Notes: a model not told the origin generated them from the sequence alone. Shown: positions 10,454-20,211, numbered from the stretch's first letter. The stretch is 37,677 bases of DNA from Vulcanimicrobiota bacterium (GCA_027364935.1 DAHXOK010000009.1:14657-52333); one strand, 5' to 3'. A program made the numbers and translations.

Positions 10454-11908
10454 TTACTGACCCTGCGCGAGCGAGTATCCGCGCGCGCCGTCGAACTCGT
10501 AGAGCCCCTCGGTCTTCACGACGTCGAATCCCGCCGCATCGAGCGCGCTGATGATGCGCAGGACGTCTTTTGTCGAGAAGGTACCGCCGTCGCGCTCGAA
10601 GCGGCACGCCCAGTGATCGCTCCAGAACGTGTCGGGATCGCCGTCCGGCCAGACCTTGGTACCGCGATTCGCAATGATGGTGAGCTTCGCGCTCTCGATT
10701 GGCAACGCCGCGATCCGCTCCGCAATCGTGTTGGGTTGCGCGCCCGGGAGGTCGACGAACACGTCGACGCCGACGTGCTCTTTGCGCGCGCGCGGGCCGA
10801 CAGGACGTACGCGTAGATCCATCTCGGCGCGCTTGGCATAGCGTGCCGGGCGCAGATGCTCGGGCTCTAGGCCGATGCGCGCGATCACCGCATCGGCAAA
10901 CTCGCGCGTCCCGACCTTCTGCTTCGAACTGCGCTCGTCGTAGATATCGTAGGTGTGAATGCCGTCCTCGATCGTCCTCAGCCATGCGTTGTGAATGCGT
11001 TCGGCCACGTCGCCTTGACCGACGTGCGAGAGCATCAAGAGCGCGCCGTGCAAGAGGCCCGAGGGGTTTGCGAGGTTCTGACCGGCGCGACGAGGCGCGG
11101 AGCCGTGAATCGCCTCGAACATCGAGCAATGGTCCCCGATGTTCGCCGAACCTGCAAGGCCGACGGATCCGGTCATCTGAGCCGCCACGTCGGAGAGCAC
11201 GTCGCCGTAGAGATTCTCCATGACGAGCACGTCGAATGCGTCCGGAGTGTCGACCATCTTTGCCGAGCCGATGTCGACGATCCAGTGCTCGTTCTCGATG
11301 TCGGGATACTCTTTGGCGATCTCGTCGAAGATCGTATGGAAGAGACCGTCGGTCATCTTCATGATGTTGTCCTTCGAGAAGCACGTTACTTTCTTGCGCG
11401 CGTGCGATCGCGCGTACTCGAAGGCGTAGCGGACGACGCGCTCGCTGCCCGGACGCGAAATCAGCTTGAGACACTGCACGAGGTCCTGCGTTTGGCGATG
11501 CTCGATGCCGCCGTAGACGTCTTCCTCGTTCTCGCGGACGATGACGAGGTCCATGTTGGGATTCTTCGTCGCGACGTATGGATAGAGCGACGCGCACGGC
11601 CGGACGTTTGCGTACATCCCCAGCGTCTTGCGCACCGTCACGTTGAGACTCTTGAAGCCACCCCCTTGCGGCGTCGTAATCGGTGCCTTGAGGAAGACCT
11701 TCGTGCGGCGCAGGGACTCCCACGCGCGGGGCTCGATGCCGCTCTGGAGCCCGCGCTTGTAGATCGATTCCCCGATCTCGATGCGGTCGATGTCGAGCAA
11801 CGCTCCGGCTCCGTGAAGAATCCGCAGCGTCGCGTCCATGATTTCGGGGCCGATTCCGTCGCCGTATGCGACCGTGATGGGGGTTTTCTTGGCGGCTACA
11901 ACTGCCAT
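10454..11908 (-). CDS. icd: NADP-dependent isocitrate dehydrogenase (long form with C-terminal extension)
   Basis: ITVAYGDGIGPEIMDATLRIL, LVIVRENEEDVYGGIEHRQT, DNIMKMTDGLFHTIFDEIA, MENLYGDVLSDVAAQMTGSVGLAGSANIGD, FEAIHGSAPRRAGQNLANPSG. Confidence 0.9.
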   Translation of the reverse strand: MAVVAAKKTPITVAYGDGIGPEIMDATLRILHGAGALLDIDRIEIGESIYKRGLQSGIEPRAWESLRRTKVFLKAPITTPQGGGFKSLNVTVRKTLGMYANVRPCASLYPYVATKNPNMDLVIVRENEEDVYGGIEHRQTQDLVQCLKLISRPGSERVVRYAFEYARSHARKKVTCFSKDNIMKMTDGLFHTIFDEIAKEYPDIENEHWIVDIGSAKMVDTPDAFDVLVMENLYGDVLSDVAAQMTGSVGLAGSANIGDHCSMFEAIHGSAPRRAGQNLANPSGLLHGALLMLSHVGQGDVAERIHNAWLRTIEDGIHTYDIYDERSSKQKVGTREFADAVIARIGLEPEHLRPARYAKRAEMDLRVRPVGPRARKEHVGVDVFVDLPGAQPNTIAERIAALPIESAKLTIIANRGTKVWPDGDPDTFWSDHWACRFERDGGTFSTKDVLRIISALDAAGFDVVKTEGLYEFDGARGYSLAQGQ

Positions 11909-13500
11909 TCCTGAGCGTTCCATCCTTCGCTGATGCCGTTGGGAGTGAAGTTCTGCAGCTGCGTCACGCGCACGTACCGCAGCGGTGCGTCGAAGAGAAA
12001 GGCGCCGGGCGCGTCCTGGAGCAGCAGCGATTCGATGCGCGCGTACGCTCGCTTGCGAACCGCTCGGTCGAAAGTCGAGAGCGCGAGTCGCTGGGCCGCG
12101 TCCATCTGAGGAGAGCAGTAGCGCGCGACGTTGTTTCCGCTCGGCGGAATCATCGAGCACATCCACTGCGACGAGTTGTCCGGATCGGCTCCCGATATCC
12201 AGGCATAGAGCGTCATGTCGAACTTGCCGCCGTTGAGGACTCCGCCGTTCTCCGCGGCGGCATAGAGCGTGGCATACGCGTAGCTCTTGAGCTGCACGCT
12301 GACGCCGACTTTGCGCAGCATCTGCTGCACCTCTTCGACGATGGCGCGTGCGAAGGTACTGCCTTGACCGTAGACGAGCTGGAGCGTAAGCGTGGCGCCG
12401 TTCTTCGTGCGAACGCCGCCGGGGCCCATGCGCCAGCCGGCCGCGTCGAGCATGGCAGCCGCGCGCGTGGGGTCGTACGGCGTTGGAGCGAGCGAGGCGT
12501 CGTAGCCCCACGAGAAGCGCGTCAAATCCGCATTTCCCACCTGCGCGGTGCCGTAGGTCGTACCGCGAATGATCGCATTGTCGTCGATCGCGAATGCGAG
12601 TGCGCGGCGGACGTTGACGTCGTTCAGCGGAGCGCGCGCGGTGTTGAAGAGAATGGCGTCGTACGACGGTGCGCTGACGAGCATGCCGACGAGATTCGGG
12701 TCCTGGATCATGCTATGGTAGTTCGTCGACGGAACCTCGATCTCCAGATCGACGCCGTGCGAGCGCATCTCGGTCTCGGCGGTATTCGCGTCGGTGATGA
12801 TGAGCAGCGTCAGCTGTGCGATGTGCGGCGCACCGCGGAAGTACTGCGGGTTTGCATCGAGGACGATGCGGTCGCCGCGCTCCCAACGCGCGAAGCGGTA
12901 CGGGCCCGTGCCGACCGGGTTCGCGTTGAACGGGACCTGATTGAGATTCGGGTAACGGGCCAGCAGATGCGCCGGAAGAATTCGGTACGGCGTATCGCTC
13001 TCGCCGAAGATCGTGTCGACCGCAGGTGGGAAGATCCTCTTCATGTGCAGCACGACCGTGTACGGGTCGGGCGTGTCCATCGAAGCGACTTGGTCGTAAC
13101 CGCGGCGCGTGAGCACGTTGTTGTTCGGGTTCATGATCGCCTGCCACGTGAACTTGACGTCGCGACTCGTGAACGGCGTCCCGTCTTGCCAGCGGACGTC
13201 GTGGCGCAAATGGTAGGTGATCGTCAAGCCGTTCGGGCTGATACCCCCGTTTTGGAGCGTGGGGACGACGGCGGCGAGGTCCGGCACTTCGTTCCCGTGG
13301 TTATCGACCGTGACCAACTCGTCGAAGATCAAGCCGTCGACGAAGCTCTCCACGGCGTTCTGCGCGAGAATCGGATTGATGTTCGTGATATCGATTGGAA
13401 TCGCGATGCGAAGATTTCCACCGGTTATTCCGTTGCCGCCGGGGCGAGAGCAGGAGGCGAGCAGCGCGGCTGCCAGCAGTACGGTAAGCGCTCTATGCAT
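11896..13500 (-). CDS. Extracellular solute-binding lipoprotein (peptide/oligopeptide ABC transporter SBP, family 5)
   Basis: Lipobox LLASCS; LSPNGLTITYHLRHDVRWQDGTPFTSRDVKFTWQ-type SBP_5 pattern; NPVGTGPYRFARWERGD. Confidence 0.88.
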   Translation of the reverse strand: MHRALTVLLAAALLASCSRPGGNGITGGNLRIAIPIDITNINPILAQNAVESFVDGLIFDELVTVDNHGNEVPDLAAVVPTLQNGGISPNGLTITYHLRHDVRWQDGTPFTSRDVKFTWQAIMNPNNNVLTRRGYDQVASMDTPDPYTVVLHMKRIFPPAVDTIFGESDTPYRILPAHLLARYPNLNQVPFNANPVGTGPYRFARWERGDRIVLDANPQYFRGAPHIAQLTLLIITDANTAETEMRSHGVDLEIEVPSTNYHSMIQDPNLVGMLVSAPSYDAILFNTARAPLNDVNVRRALAFAIDDNAIIRGTTYGTAQVGNADLTRFSWGYDASLAPTPYDPTRAAAMLDAAGWRMGPGGVRTKNGATLTLQLVYGQGSTFARAIVEEVQQMLRKVGVSVQLKSYAYATLYAAAENGGVLNGGKFDMTLYAWISGADPDNSSQWMCSMIPPSGNNVARYCSPQMDAAQRLALSTFDRAVRKRAYARIESLLLQDAPGAFLFDAPLRYVRVTQLQNFTPNGISEGWNAQEWQL

Positions 13501-14932
13501 GCTTGAGGTATTCGCGCAAGCCGTGGACGCCGCCCTCGCGACCGAATCCCGACTCCTTGTACCCTCCGAACGGCGAGCTGGGATCGAACTTGTTGAAGGT
13601 GTTGCACCAGACGACGCCTGCGCGCAGATGCTGCGCGACCCACATGTTCTTGCTCCCTTGCGCGGTCCACACGCCGGCCGAGAGTCCGTACGGTGTGTTG
13701 TTGGCCTTGTCGATCGCTTCGTCGGGCGTACGGAAGGTCATGACGGCGAGCACCGGGCCGAAGATCTCTTCGCGCGCGACGCGATGCGACGGGTGGACGT
13801 TCGTGAAGAAGGACGCCGGGAAAAAGAAGCCGCGCGCCGGAAGCTCGCACTCCGCTTGCACGAGCGTGGCGCCCTGCTCGATGCCGGCGCGGACGAGCTC
13901 GCGTATCTTCTCGAGTTGCACGCGAGAGTTGATCGCGCCGATATCCGTGTTCTTGTCGAGCGGATCGCCCAGACGCAACGTGCGAATGCGGTTCGTGAGC
14001 CGCTCCACGACGTCGTCGTGTACGCTCTCCTCCACGAGTAAACGCGAACCCGCGCAGCACACGTGGCCTTGATTGAAGTAGATGCCTTGGACGATCCCTT
14101 CGACGGCTTGGTCCAACGCCGCGTCGGCGAAGACGACGTTGGCAGCCTTCCCGCCGAGCTCGAGCGTCAGGCGCTTTCCTTTGCCGGCGATGCGCCGCTG
14201 GATGATCTTGCCGACCTCGGTCGAGCCGGTGAAGGCTATCTTGTCGACGCCGTCGTGGTCGACGAGGGCGGCGCCGGTCGCGCCGTCGCCCGTGACGACG
14301 TTGACGACGCCCGCCGGCAGGTCGGCTTCTTCGACGATCTGGGCGAGGGCGAGGGCCGTGAGCGGCGTCGTCTCGGCCGGCTTGAGGACGACGGTGTTTC
14401 CGCAGGCGAGTGCCGGCGCGACCTTCCATGCGGCCATCAAGAGCGGGAAGTTCCACGGAACGATCTGTCCGCAGACGCCGATCGGTTCCGGCGCGCGTTG
14501 CGCGCGCAGCGCCCACTCGAGTTTGTCGGCCCAGCCGGCATAATAGAAGAAGTGCGCCGCCGACGTCGGGATGTCGAAGTCGCGCGATTCGCGAATCGGC
14601 TTTCCGCCGTCCAGCGATTCGAGCACGGCTAGCTCGCGAGAGCGCTCGGTGATGGCACGGGCGATGCGATAGATGAGCTTCGCGCGATCCGCCGGCGAGA
14701 GCTTACTCCAACGCTCGAAGCCCTTGCGGGCGGCGCGCACCGCGCGATCGACGTCTTGTGCGTCGCCGTAGGCGACTTCCGCGATGCGCGTCTCGTCGGC
14801 CGGGTTGATCGTCTCCATGTAGCGCTCGCTCTTCGGCGCGGTCCAGCGACCGTCGATGAAGAGCCCGTAGCGCTCCCGCAGTTGCGGTCGGACGCGTTCG
14901 GGAGCCGGGGCGTACGCAAATTTCATCGCCAT
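13493..14932 (-). CDS. Aldehyde dehydrogenase (full length)
   Basis: YGLFIDGRWTAP, VPWNFPLLMAAWKVAPALACGNTVVLKPAE, FTGSTEVGKII, LELGGKAANVVFADAALD, NQGHVCCAGSRLLV, EIFGPVLAVMTF. Confidence 0.93.
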   Translation of the reverse strand: MAMKFAYAPAPERVRPQLRERYGLFIDGRWTAPKSERYMETINPADETRIAEVAYGDAQDVDRAVRAARKGFERWSKLSPADRAKLIYRIARAITERSRELAVLESLDGGKPIRESRDFDIPTSAAHFFYYAGWADKLEWALRAQRAPEPIGVCGQIVPWNFPLLMAAWKVAPALACGNTVVLKPAETTPLTALALAQIVEEADLPAGVVNVVTGDGATGAALVDHDGVDKIAFTGSTEVGKIIQRRIAGKGKRLTLELGGKAANVVFADAALDQAVEGIVQGIYFNQGHVCCAGSRLLVEESVHDDVVERLTNRIRTLRLGDPLDKNTDIGAINSRVQLEKIRELVRAGIEQGATLVQAECELPARGFFFPASFFTNVHPSHRVAREEIFGPVLAVMTFRTPDEAIDKANNTPYGLSAGVWTAQGSKNMWVAQHLRAGVVWCNTFNKFDPSSPFGGYKESGFGREGGVHGLREYLKHA

Positions 14933-14936
14933 GCCT

Positions 14937-15839
14937 TTAGTCTTTCGGAATGTAGTCCGCGCCGGCGTAACGGCCCGTTCGCGCTTTTTCGTACTGCATG
15001 AGCAGATCGTCGAGCAGCGAGCTTGCGCCGAGGCGGAAGAGCTTGGAGTCGAGCCACGTCTCGTCGAGCGTCTCGTTGACGATGACGAGGTAGGTCAGCG
15101 CCTGTTTCGTCGTTCGAATGCCACCCGCGAGCTTGAGACCGCGCTTCTGACCGGTGCGCCGGTGAAAATCGCGAAGCGCCTCGCACATGACTAGGGCCGT
15201 CGGAAAGGTCGCATTCGTACCGACCTTGCCGGTCGAGGATTTGATGAAGTCGGCGCCTGCCTCGAGGGCCAAATCGCAGGCGCGTCGCGTCGCCGCGTAG
15301 CTGCCGAGCTCGCCCGTCTCGAGAATGACCTTGAGGGGGATGGCTTGCGCCGCGCTCGTTGCGGTGCAGAGCTTCTTGATTGCGGAAATCTCGTCGAAGA
15401 CGAGCTGCTCGCGGCCGGCGAGAAACGCGCCGCGGTCGATTACCATATCGATCTCGTCGGCGCCGGCCGCGATCGCTTGCGCCGTATCGGCGAGCTTGAC
15501 ATCGAGATCGACCAAACCGCTGGGGAATGCCGTCGCAACCGACGCTACCTTGACGCTGCTGCCCGCGAGCGAGGACTTCGCGACGGATACCAGGTTCGGA
15601 TAGACGCAGACTGCCGCGACGCTGGGTATCTCGTTCCACTCCGGGCGCGGCCGAATCGCCTTTGCGCAAAGGGAGCGCACGCGGCCTTCAGAGTCTTTGC
15701 CCTCGAGCGTGGTGAGGTCGATGCAGCCGATGGCGATGTCGATGCCTGCGAGTTTTGCCGAGGTCTTGATCGAGCGCTTGCCGAGCTCTGCAGCGCGCGC
15801 TTCGAGCATCACCGCGTCGACCGAAACGGTCGCCGTCAT
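14937..15839 (-). CDS. deoC: Deoxyribose-phosphate aldolase
   Basis: AIGCIDLTTLEGKDSEGRV, AAVCVYPNLV, VASVATAFPSG, ADEIDMVIDRGAFLAG, LKVILETGEL, GADFIKSSTGKV, GLKLAGGIRTTKQAL. Confidence 0.92.
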   Translation of the reverse strand: MTATVSVDAVMLEARAAELGKRSIKTSAKLAGIDIAIGCIDLTTLEGKDSEGRVRSLCAKAIRPRPEWNEIPSVAAVCVYPNLVSVAKSSLAGSSVKVASVATAFPSGLVDLDVKLADTAQAIAAGADEIDMVIDRGAFLAGREQLVFDEISAIKKLCTATSAAQAIPLKVILETGELGSYAATRRACDLALEAGADFIKSSTGKVGTNATFPTALVMCEALRDFHRRTGQKRGLKLAGGIRTTKQALTYLVIVNETLDETWLDSKLFRLGASSLLDDLLMQYEKARTGRYAGADYIPKD

Positions 15840-16954
15840 AACGTGCCGCGTCTCTCCTGCTCGCGCTCGATCGAAACGAAGAGCGCCTTGAAGTTCCCTT
15901 TACCAAACGAGAGACTTCCCTTGCGTTGGATGATCTCGAAGAAGAGCGTCGGGCGGTCTTGCAGCGGCTTCGTAAAGATCTGCAGCATGTAGCCACGGTC
16001 GTCGCGGTCGACGAGAATGCGCAACTCGCGCAGCATCTCGATCGCTTCGTCGATTCTTCCGACGCGCTCGCCCAGCATGTCGTAGTACGAATCGGGCGTG
16101 TCGAGAAACTCGACGCCGTTGGCGCAGAGCGCGCGAATCGTCTCGGCGATATCGTCGGTTCGAATGGCGATGTGCTGTACGCCCGCGCCGTGATAGAAGT
16201 CGAGGTACTCTTCGATCTGCGACTTTTTCTTGCCGTGCGCGGGCTCGTTGATCGGAAACTTGACGCGGTGCCGCGGATCCGTCATGACCTTGGAGCGAAG
16301 AGCCGTGTACTCGGTCGAGATATCCTGATCGTCGAACGAGACGAGTTGCGAGAAGCCGAAGACGCGCTCGTAGAACGTACCCCACGCATCCATCTCCCCC
16401 CAACCGACGTTACCCACGCAGTGGTCGACGGCTTTCAAACCGGGGTTGCGCACCGGAAGCGAGCGGCGATCCTCGACGTACCCAGGAGCGAAGATTCCGC
16501 GGTAGCCGTCGCGCTGAACGAACGAGTGCACCGTATCGCCATAGGTTTTGATCGTCGCTCGCACGAGCTTGCCGGACGCATCCTCGAAAACGGTCGGCTC
16601 GAGCAGCGATACGGCGCCTCCGTCGCGAGCGGCCTCCCATGCCGCGCGGACGTCGTTCACGAGTATGGCGACGTCGTGGACGCCGTCACCGTGCAGCCTG
16701 ACGGAATCGGCGATCGCGTCGTCAGGCCGCAGGCTCGAGGTGAGAACGAAGCGCAAATCGTTCTGCGCGAGGACGTAGCTCGCCCGGTCTTTCACCCCGG
16801 TTTCCGGCCCGGCATAGGCGATTGCTTCGAAGCCGAACGCCGACATGTAGTAGTGCGCCGCTTGTTTCGCATTTCCGACGTAGAACTCGACGTGATCCCA
16901 GTCGATGTGTGCCAGAGGGTGGGGATGGGTCTGCGGGGCGGTGCTCATGACCAT
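15836..16954 (-). CDS. hppD: 4-hydroxyphenylpyruvate dioxygenase
   Basis: DHVEFYVGNAKQAAHYYMSAFGF, GVQHIAIRTDDI, SYYDMLGERVG, GYMLQIFTKPLQDRPTLFFEIIQRKGSLSFGKGNFKALF; His/His/Glu ligand context present. Confidence 0.93.
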   Translation of the reverse strand: MVMSTAPQTHPHPLAHIDWDHVEFYVGNAKQAAHYYMSAFGFEAIAYAGPETGVKDRASYVLAQNDLRFVLTSSLRPDDAIADSVRLHGDGVHDVAILVNDVRAAWEAARDGGAVSLLEPTVFEDASGKLVRATIKTYGDTVHSFVQRDGYRGIFAPGYVEDRRSLPVRNPGLKAVDHCVGNVGWGEMDAWGTFYERVFGFSQLVSFDDQDISTEYTALRSKVMTDPRHRVKFPINEPAHGKKKSQIEEYLDFYHGAGVQHIAIRTDDIAETIRALCANGVEFLDTPDSYYDMLGERVGRIDEAIEMLRELRILVDRDDRGYMLQIFTKPLQDRPTLFFEIIQRKGSLSFGKGNFKALFVSIEREQERRGTL

Positions 16955-17003
16955 GAGGGGCTTTGCGAAGCGAACGAGGCGGCCCTGTCGAAAGGAGCGC
17001 GCC

Positions 17004-17894
17004 ATGCCTGAGTCGCTGCTCGTCCCGTCCTGCGCTCGCGTTGCTCTCGAGAGCATCGTCGATTACGCAGGCCTCTTCCCGCCGGCGCAGCTTTCCATGG
17101 AGGCGGCAGCGCGCGAATACGAGCGCTGCCGGCGTAGCGCGCACGCCTGGATGCTTGGCAGATTCGTCGTCCCGGCCGAGAAGATCGGTGCACTCGATGC
17201 AGCGCTCGTAGAGGGCTTACCGGTGCCATTGACGGTGCTGTTGGATGGCGAAGCCGCGATACGCCCGATGCGGCGCGTACGGCCCGAGAGTTGCGAAGTT
17301 CCGCTGCTACTGCCGGTACGCGAGCTCGGCGCAGCGCGTACGGCGATTCGCGCGCTGCGCAAAGTGCTCGAGCGGCTCGCTCCAGGGTTGCCGGTTGCGG
17401 TGGAGCTTCCGCGCGGATTGACCTCAGCAGCGCTCGCCGAGGCGATGGACGCGCTCTGCGATAACGGCTTCGCGGCGAAGATTCGATGCGGCGGCGTCAC
17501 GCCGGACGCGACGCCGTCGGTGGAAGAGATTGCCGCCTTCATCGTTGCGGCGTCGCGCGCGGGCGTGCCGTTTAAGGCGACCGCCGGGCTGCACCATCCG
17601 GTCCGGCACCTCAACGCCGGGGTGGGATTCGTCATGCATGGGTTTCTCAACGTGCTCGGCGCAGCGTGCGTGGCGTCACAGTGGGACGCCGCGACCGTTC
17701 GAGCGATCGTCGCGGAGGAAGACGCGTCGGCGTTTGCACTCGACGAGCGGGGGTTCTCGTGGAGCGATACGCTCCTGGCCGATGCCGCGACGCTGCGGGA
17801 GGATCGCACGCGGCGCTTTCTTGGATTTGGAAGCTGCAGTTTCTCGGAGCCGGTCGACGACCTCATCGCGCTTGGCATCTTGCCGTCGCAATGA
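17004..17894 (+). CDS. Conserved protein of unknown function within the tyrosine catabolic locus
   Basis: RBS aaaggagcgcgccATG; distinctive VPFKATAGLHHPVRHLNAGVGFVMHGFLNVLGAA; ATGA overlap with fahA. Confidence 0.8.
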   Translation: MPESLLVPSCARVALESIVDYAGLFPPAQLSMEAAAREYERCRRSAHAWMLGRFVVPAEKIGALDAALVEGLPVPLTVLLDGEAAIRPMRRVRPESCEVPLLLPVRELGAARTAIRALRKVLERLAPGLPVAVELPRGLTSAALAEAMDALCDNGFAAKIRCGGVTPDATPSVEEIAAFIVAASRAGVPFKATAGLHHPVRHLNAGVGFVMHGFLNVLGAACVASQWDAATVRAIVAEEDASAFALDERGFSWSDTLLADAATLREDRTRRFLGFGSCSFSEPVDDLIALGILPSQ

Positions 17895-19081
17895 ACGACT
17901 TTCCAATCGAGAACCTACCGTACGGAGCGTTCGCGCGCGACGAGGGCGTTCGCCTCGGAGTAGCGATCGGGGATCGGATCTTCGACCTTCGCGCCGGCGC
18001 CGAGGCGAAGCTGTTCGACGGAATCTGCGCGCCCGCAGTCCTGCGCGCTCCGTCGCTCAATCCGTTGCTTGCCGAGGAGCCGCGCGTTTGGCATGCCGTG
18101 CGGGAACGCTTGCAGTCGTTGCTACGAGGCGATCTCGACGCGAGCCTCTACGTCGATCGCGCGACGGCTGCGATGCGCCTGCCGGTGGAGGTCGGCGATT
18201 ACGTAGACTTCTACTCGTCGGAGCGGCACGCGAGGAACCTCGGGCGGATCTTTCGACCCAACGCCGAGCCCCTTCTGCCGAACTGGAAGTGGATGCCAGT
18301 CGGATATCACGGCCGCGCGGGCAGCATCGTCGTGGACGGAACGCCCGTGCATCGCCCGAACGGCCAGCGCAAGCCACCGGATGCGGACGTGCCCGTCTTC
18401 GGTCCGAGCACGATGCTCGACATCGAGCTCGAAATCGGCTTCGTCACCGGCCGTGAGGCAATTTTCGGGCTCGTGCTCGTCAACGATTGGAGCGCGCGCG
18501 ACATTCAAGCTTGGGAATACCAGCCGCTCGGGCCGTTTCTCGGCAAATCGTTTGCGACGACGATTTCGCCGTGGGTCGTCACGCTGGATGCGCTCGCACC
18601 GTTTCGCATCGCCCCGCACGAGCAAGATCCGCCGCCGTTGCCCTATCTACGGGTGGAGAACGACTGCGCCTACGATATCGATCTCGCCGTCGATCTCCGG
18701 AGTGCGGCGATGCGCGACGCCGGGTTACCCCCGGTCACGATCGCGCGGACGAACGCGCGCGAGCTCTATTGGAGCATGGAACAGCAGCTCGCGCACGCAC
18801 GCAGCAACGGCGCGCGCCTTCGCCCGGGAGACCTCTTCGCATCCGGCACGATCTCCGGCTCGGATCCGGCGAGTTACGGAAGCCTCATCGAGCTCACGTG
18901 GCGCGGAACGAAGCCGCTCTCTCTCCCTACCGGCGAGCAACGCGCGTTTCTCGAAAATGGCGACGACGTCACGCTGCGCGCGTGGTGCGAGCGCGACGGG
19001 TTACGCTTGGGCTTTGGCGCCTGCCGCGGCCAAATCGTTCCCTCTCAGGTCGCAGCTGGAGCCTCGAGCCAGGAGCGATAG
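17891..19081 (+). CDS. fahA: Fumarylacetoacetase
   Basis: ENLPYGAF, DYVDFYSSERHARNLGRIFRP, LLPNWKWMPVGYHGRAGSIVVDGTPVHRPNGQ, LVNDWSARDIQAWEYQPLGPFLGKSFATTISPWVV. Confidence 0.95.
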   Translation: MNDFPIENLPYGAFARDEGVRLGVAIGDRIFDLRAGAEAKLFDGICAPAVLRAPSLNPLLAEEPRVWHAVRERLQSLLRGDLDASLYVDRATAAMRLPVEVGDYVDFYSSERHARNLGRIFRPNAEPLLPNWKWMPVGYHGRAGSIVVDGTPVHRPNGQRKPPDADVPVFGPSTMLDIELEIGFVTGREAIFGLVLVNDWSARDIQAWEYQPLGPFLGKSFATTISPWVVTLDALAPFRIAPHEQDPPPLPYLRVENDCAYDIDLAVDLRSAAMRDAGLPPVTIARTNARELYWSMEQQLAHARSNGARLRPGDLFASGTISGSDPASYGSLIELTWRGTKPLSLPTGEQRAFLENGDDVTLRAWCERDGLRLGFGACRGQIVPSQVAAGASSQER

Positions 19082-20211
19082 TAGCCTTCGTCCTCTGCGT
19101 CGCTCGCGGCCGCAGCGATGTGCAACGGAGCGAACGTATCGATCATTACGGCGATCTCGTCCGTGGATTTCTTTCCGATGGACTGCTCGACCGTACCCGG
19201 CTGCGGACCGTGCGGCGCTCCGGCGGTGTGAAGGGTGATGGAGCCTTCCTCGACGCCGCGCCGGCTCATGAAGTTACCGCTGACGTAGTAGAGCACTTCG
19301 TCGCAGTCGACGCTGGAATGATTGTAGGGCACCGGAATCGCGAGCGGATGGTAATCGAACAGACGCGGCACGAAGGCGCAGAACGCGGCAGCGGGCGCCT
19401 CGAAGGTTGCGTGCGCGGGCGGGGGTTGATGCAGCTTGCCGGTGATCGGCGCGAACTCATCGAGATTGAACGCGTACGGATAACAGTATCCGTCCCAGCC
19501 TACGACGTCGCACGGGTGGTGCGCGACGGTGTAGATGGCGTTGCGCTCCTTGCCGGCGACGCGTATCTCGAAGGCTCCGTCTTCGGAATTCGGCTCGCCG
19601 AGTATGGGCCCCCGAAAATCGCGCTCGTAGTAGGGAGCGTGCTCGGCGAGCTGGCCGCACTCGTTGCGATACTTACGCGGAACCCGGACCGGCCCGGAGG
19701 TCTCGTGGACGAGCATCCGCGTCGTTTCGCTCGGATGAACGCGATAGGTCGTGCCGACCGGGATGACGAGGTAATCGTGCGGGCGATAGTCGAGGCGCCC
19801 GAGCGGCGTCTCGAGATGCCCACTGCCGCGGTGCACGAAGAGCAGCTCGTCGCCGCGGACGTTCCTATAGAAGTAGGGCATCGGATCGGAGAACTCGGCG
19901 ACGGCGATCGTTACGTCCGCGTTGCCGAGAACCGGGACGCGAGCCGAGACGGCGTCGCCGGACGTCGCGATGCGCGCTGTTCTGAAATGCCGGTTACGTA
20001 ACGGCTCGTTTGGCTGTAAGCGCGGCCGAGGCCGGTCCCAGGAGCGAACGTCGAGCGTCGCGGTCGGCGGATGGAGGTGATAGAGCAGGGAGTAGACGCT
20101 CTCGAAACCTTGCGTGGAGAGCAACTCCTCGGCGTACAAGCCCCCGTCGGGACGGCGAAACTGGATGTGGCGTTTGGGCGGAAGCGAGCCCGCCCGCATG
20201 TAGCTCGGCAC
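19045..20211 (-). CDS. hmgA: Homogentisate 1,2-dioxygenase
   Basis: PKRHIQFRRPDGGLYAEELLSTQGFESVYSLLYH; VGWDGYCYPYAFNLDEFAPITGKLHQPPPAH; VPYNHSSVDCDEVLYYVSGNF; HTAGAPHGPQPG. GTG (20211) or ATG (20199) start. Confidence 0.9.
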   Translation of the reverse strand: MPSYMRAGSLPPKRHIQFRRPDGGLYAEELLSTQGFESVYSLLYHLHPPTATLDVRSWDRPRPRLQPNEPLRNRHFRTARIATSGDAVSARVPVLGNADVTIAVAEFSDPMPYFYRNVRGDELLFVHRGSGHLETPLGRLDYRPHDYLVIPVGTTYRVHPSETTRMLVHETSGPVRVPRKYRNECGQLAEHAPYYERDFRGPILGEPNSEDGAFEIRVAGKERNAIYTVAHHPCDVVGWDGYCYPYAFNLDEFAPITGKLHQPPPAHATFEAPAAAFCAFVPRLFDYHPLAIPVPYNHSSVDCDEVLYYVSGNFMSRRGVEEGSITLHTAGAPHGPQPGTVEQSIGKKSTDEIAVMIDTFAPLHIAAAASDAEDEGYYRSWLEAPAAT

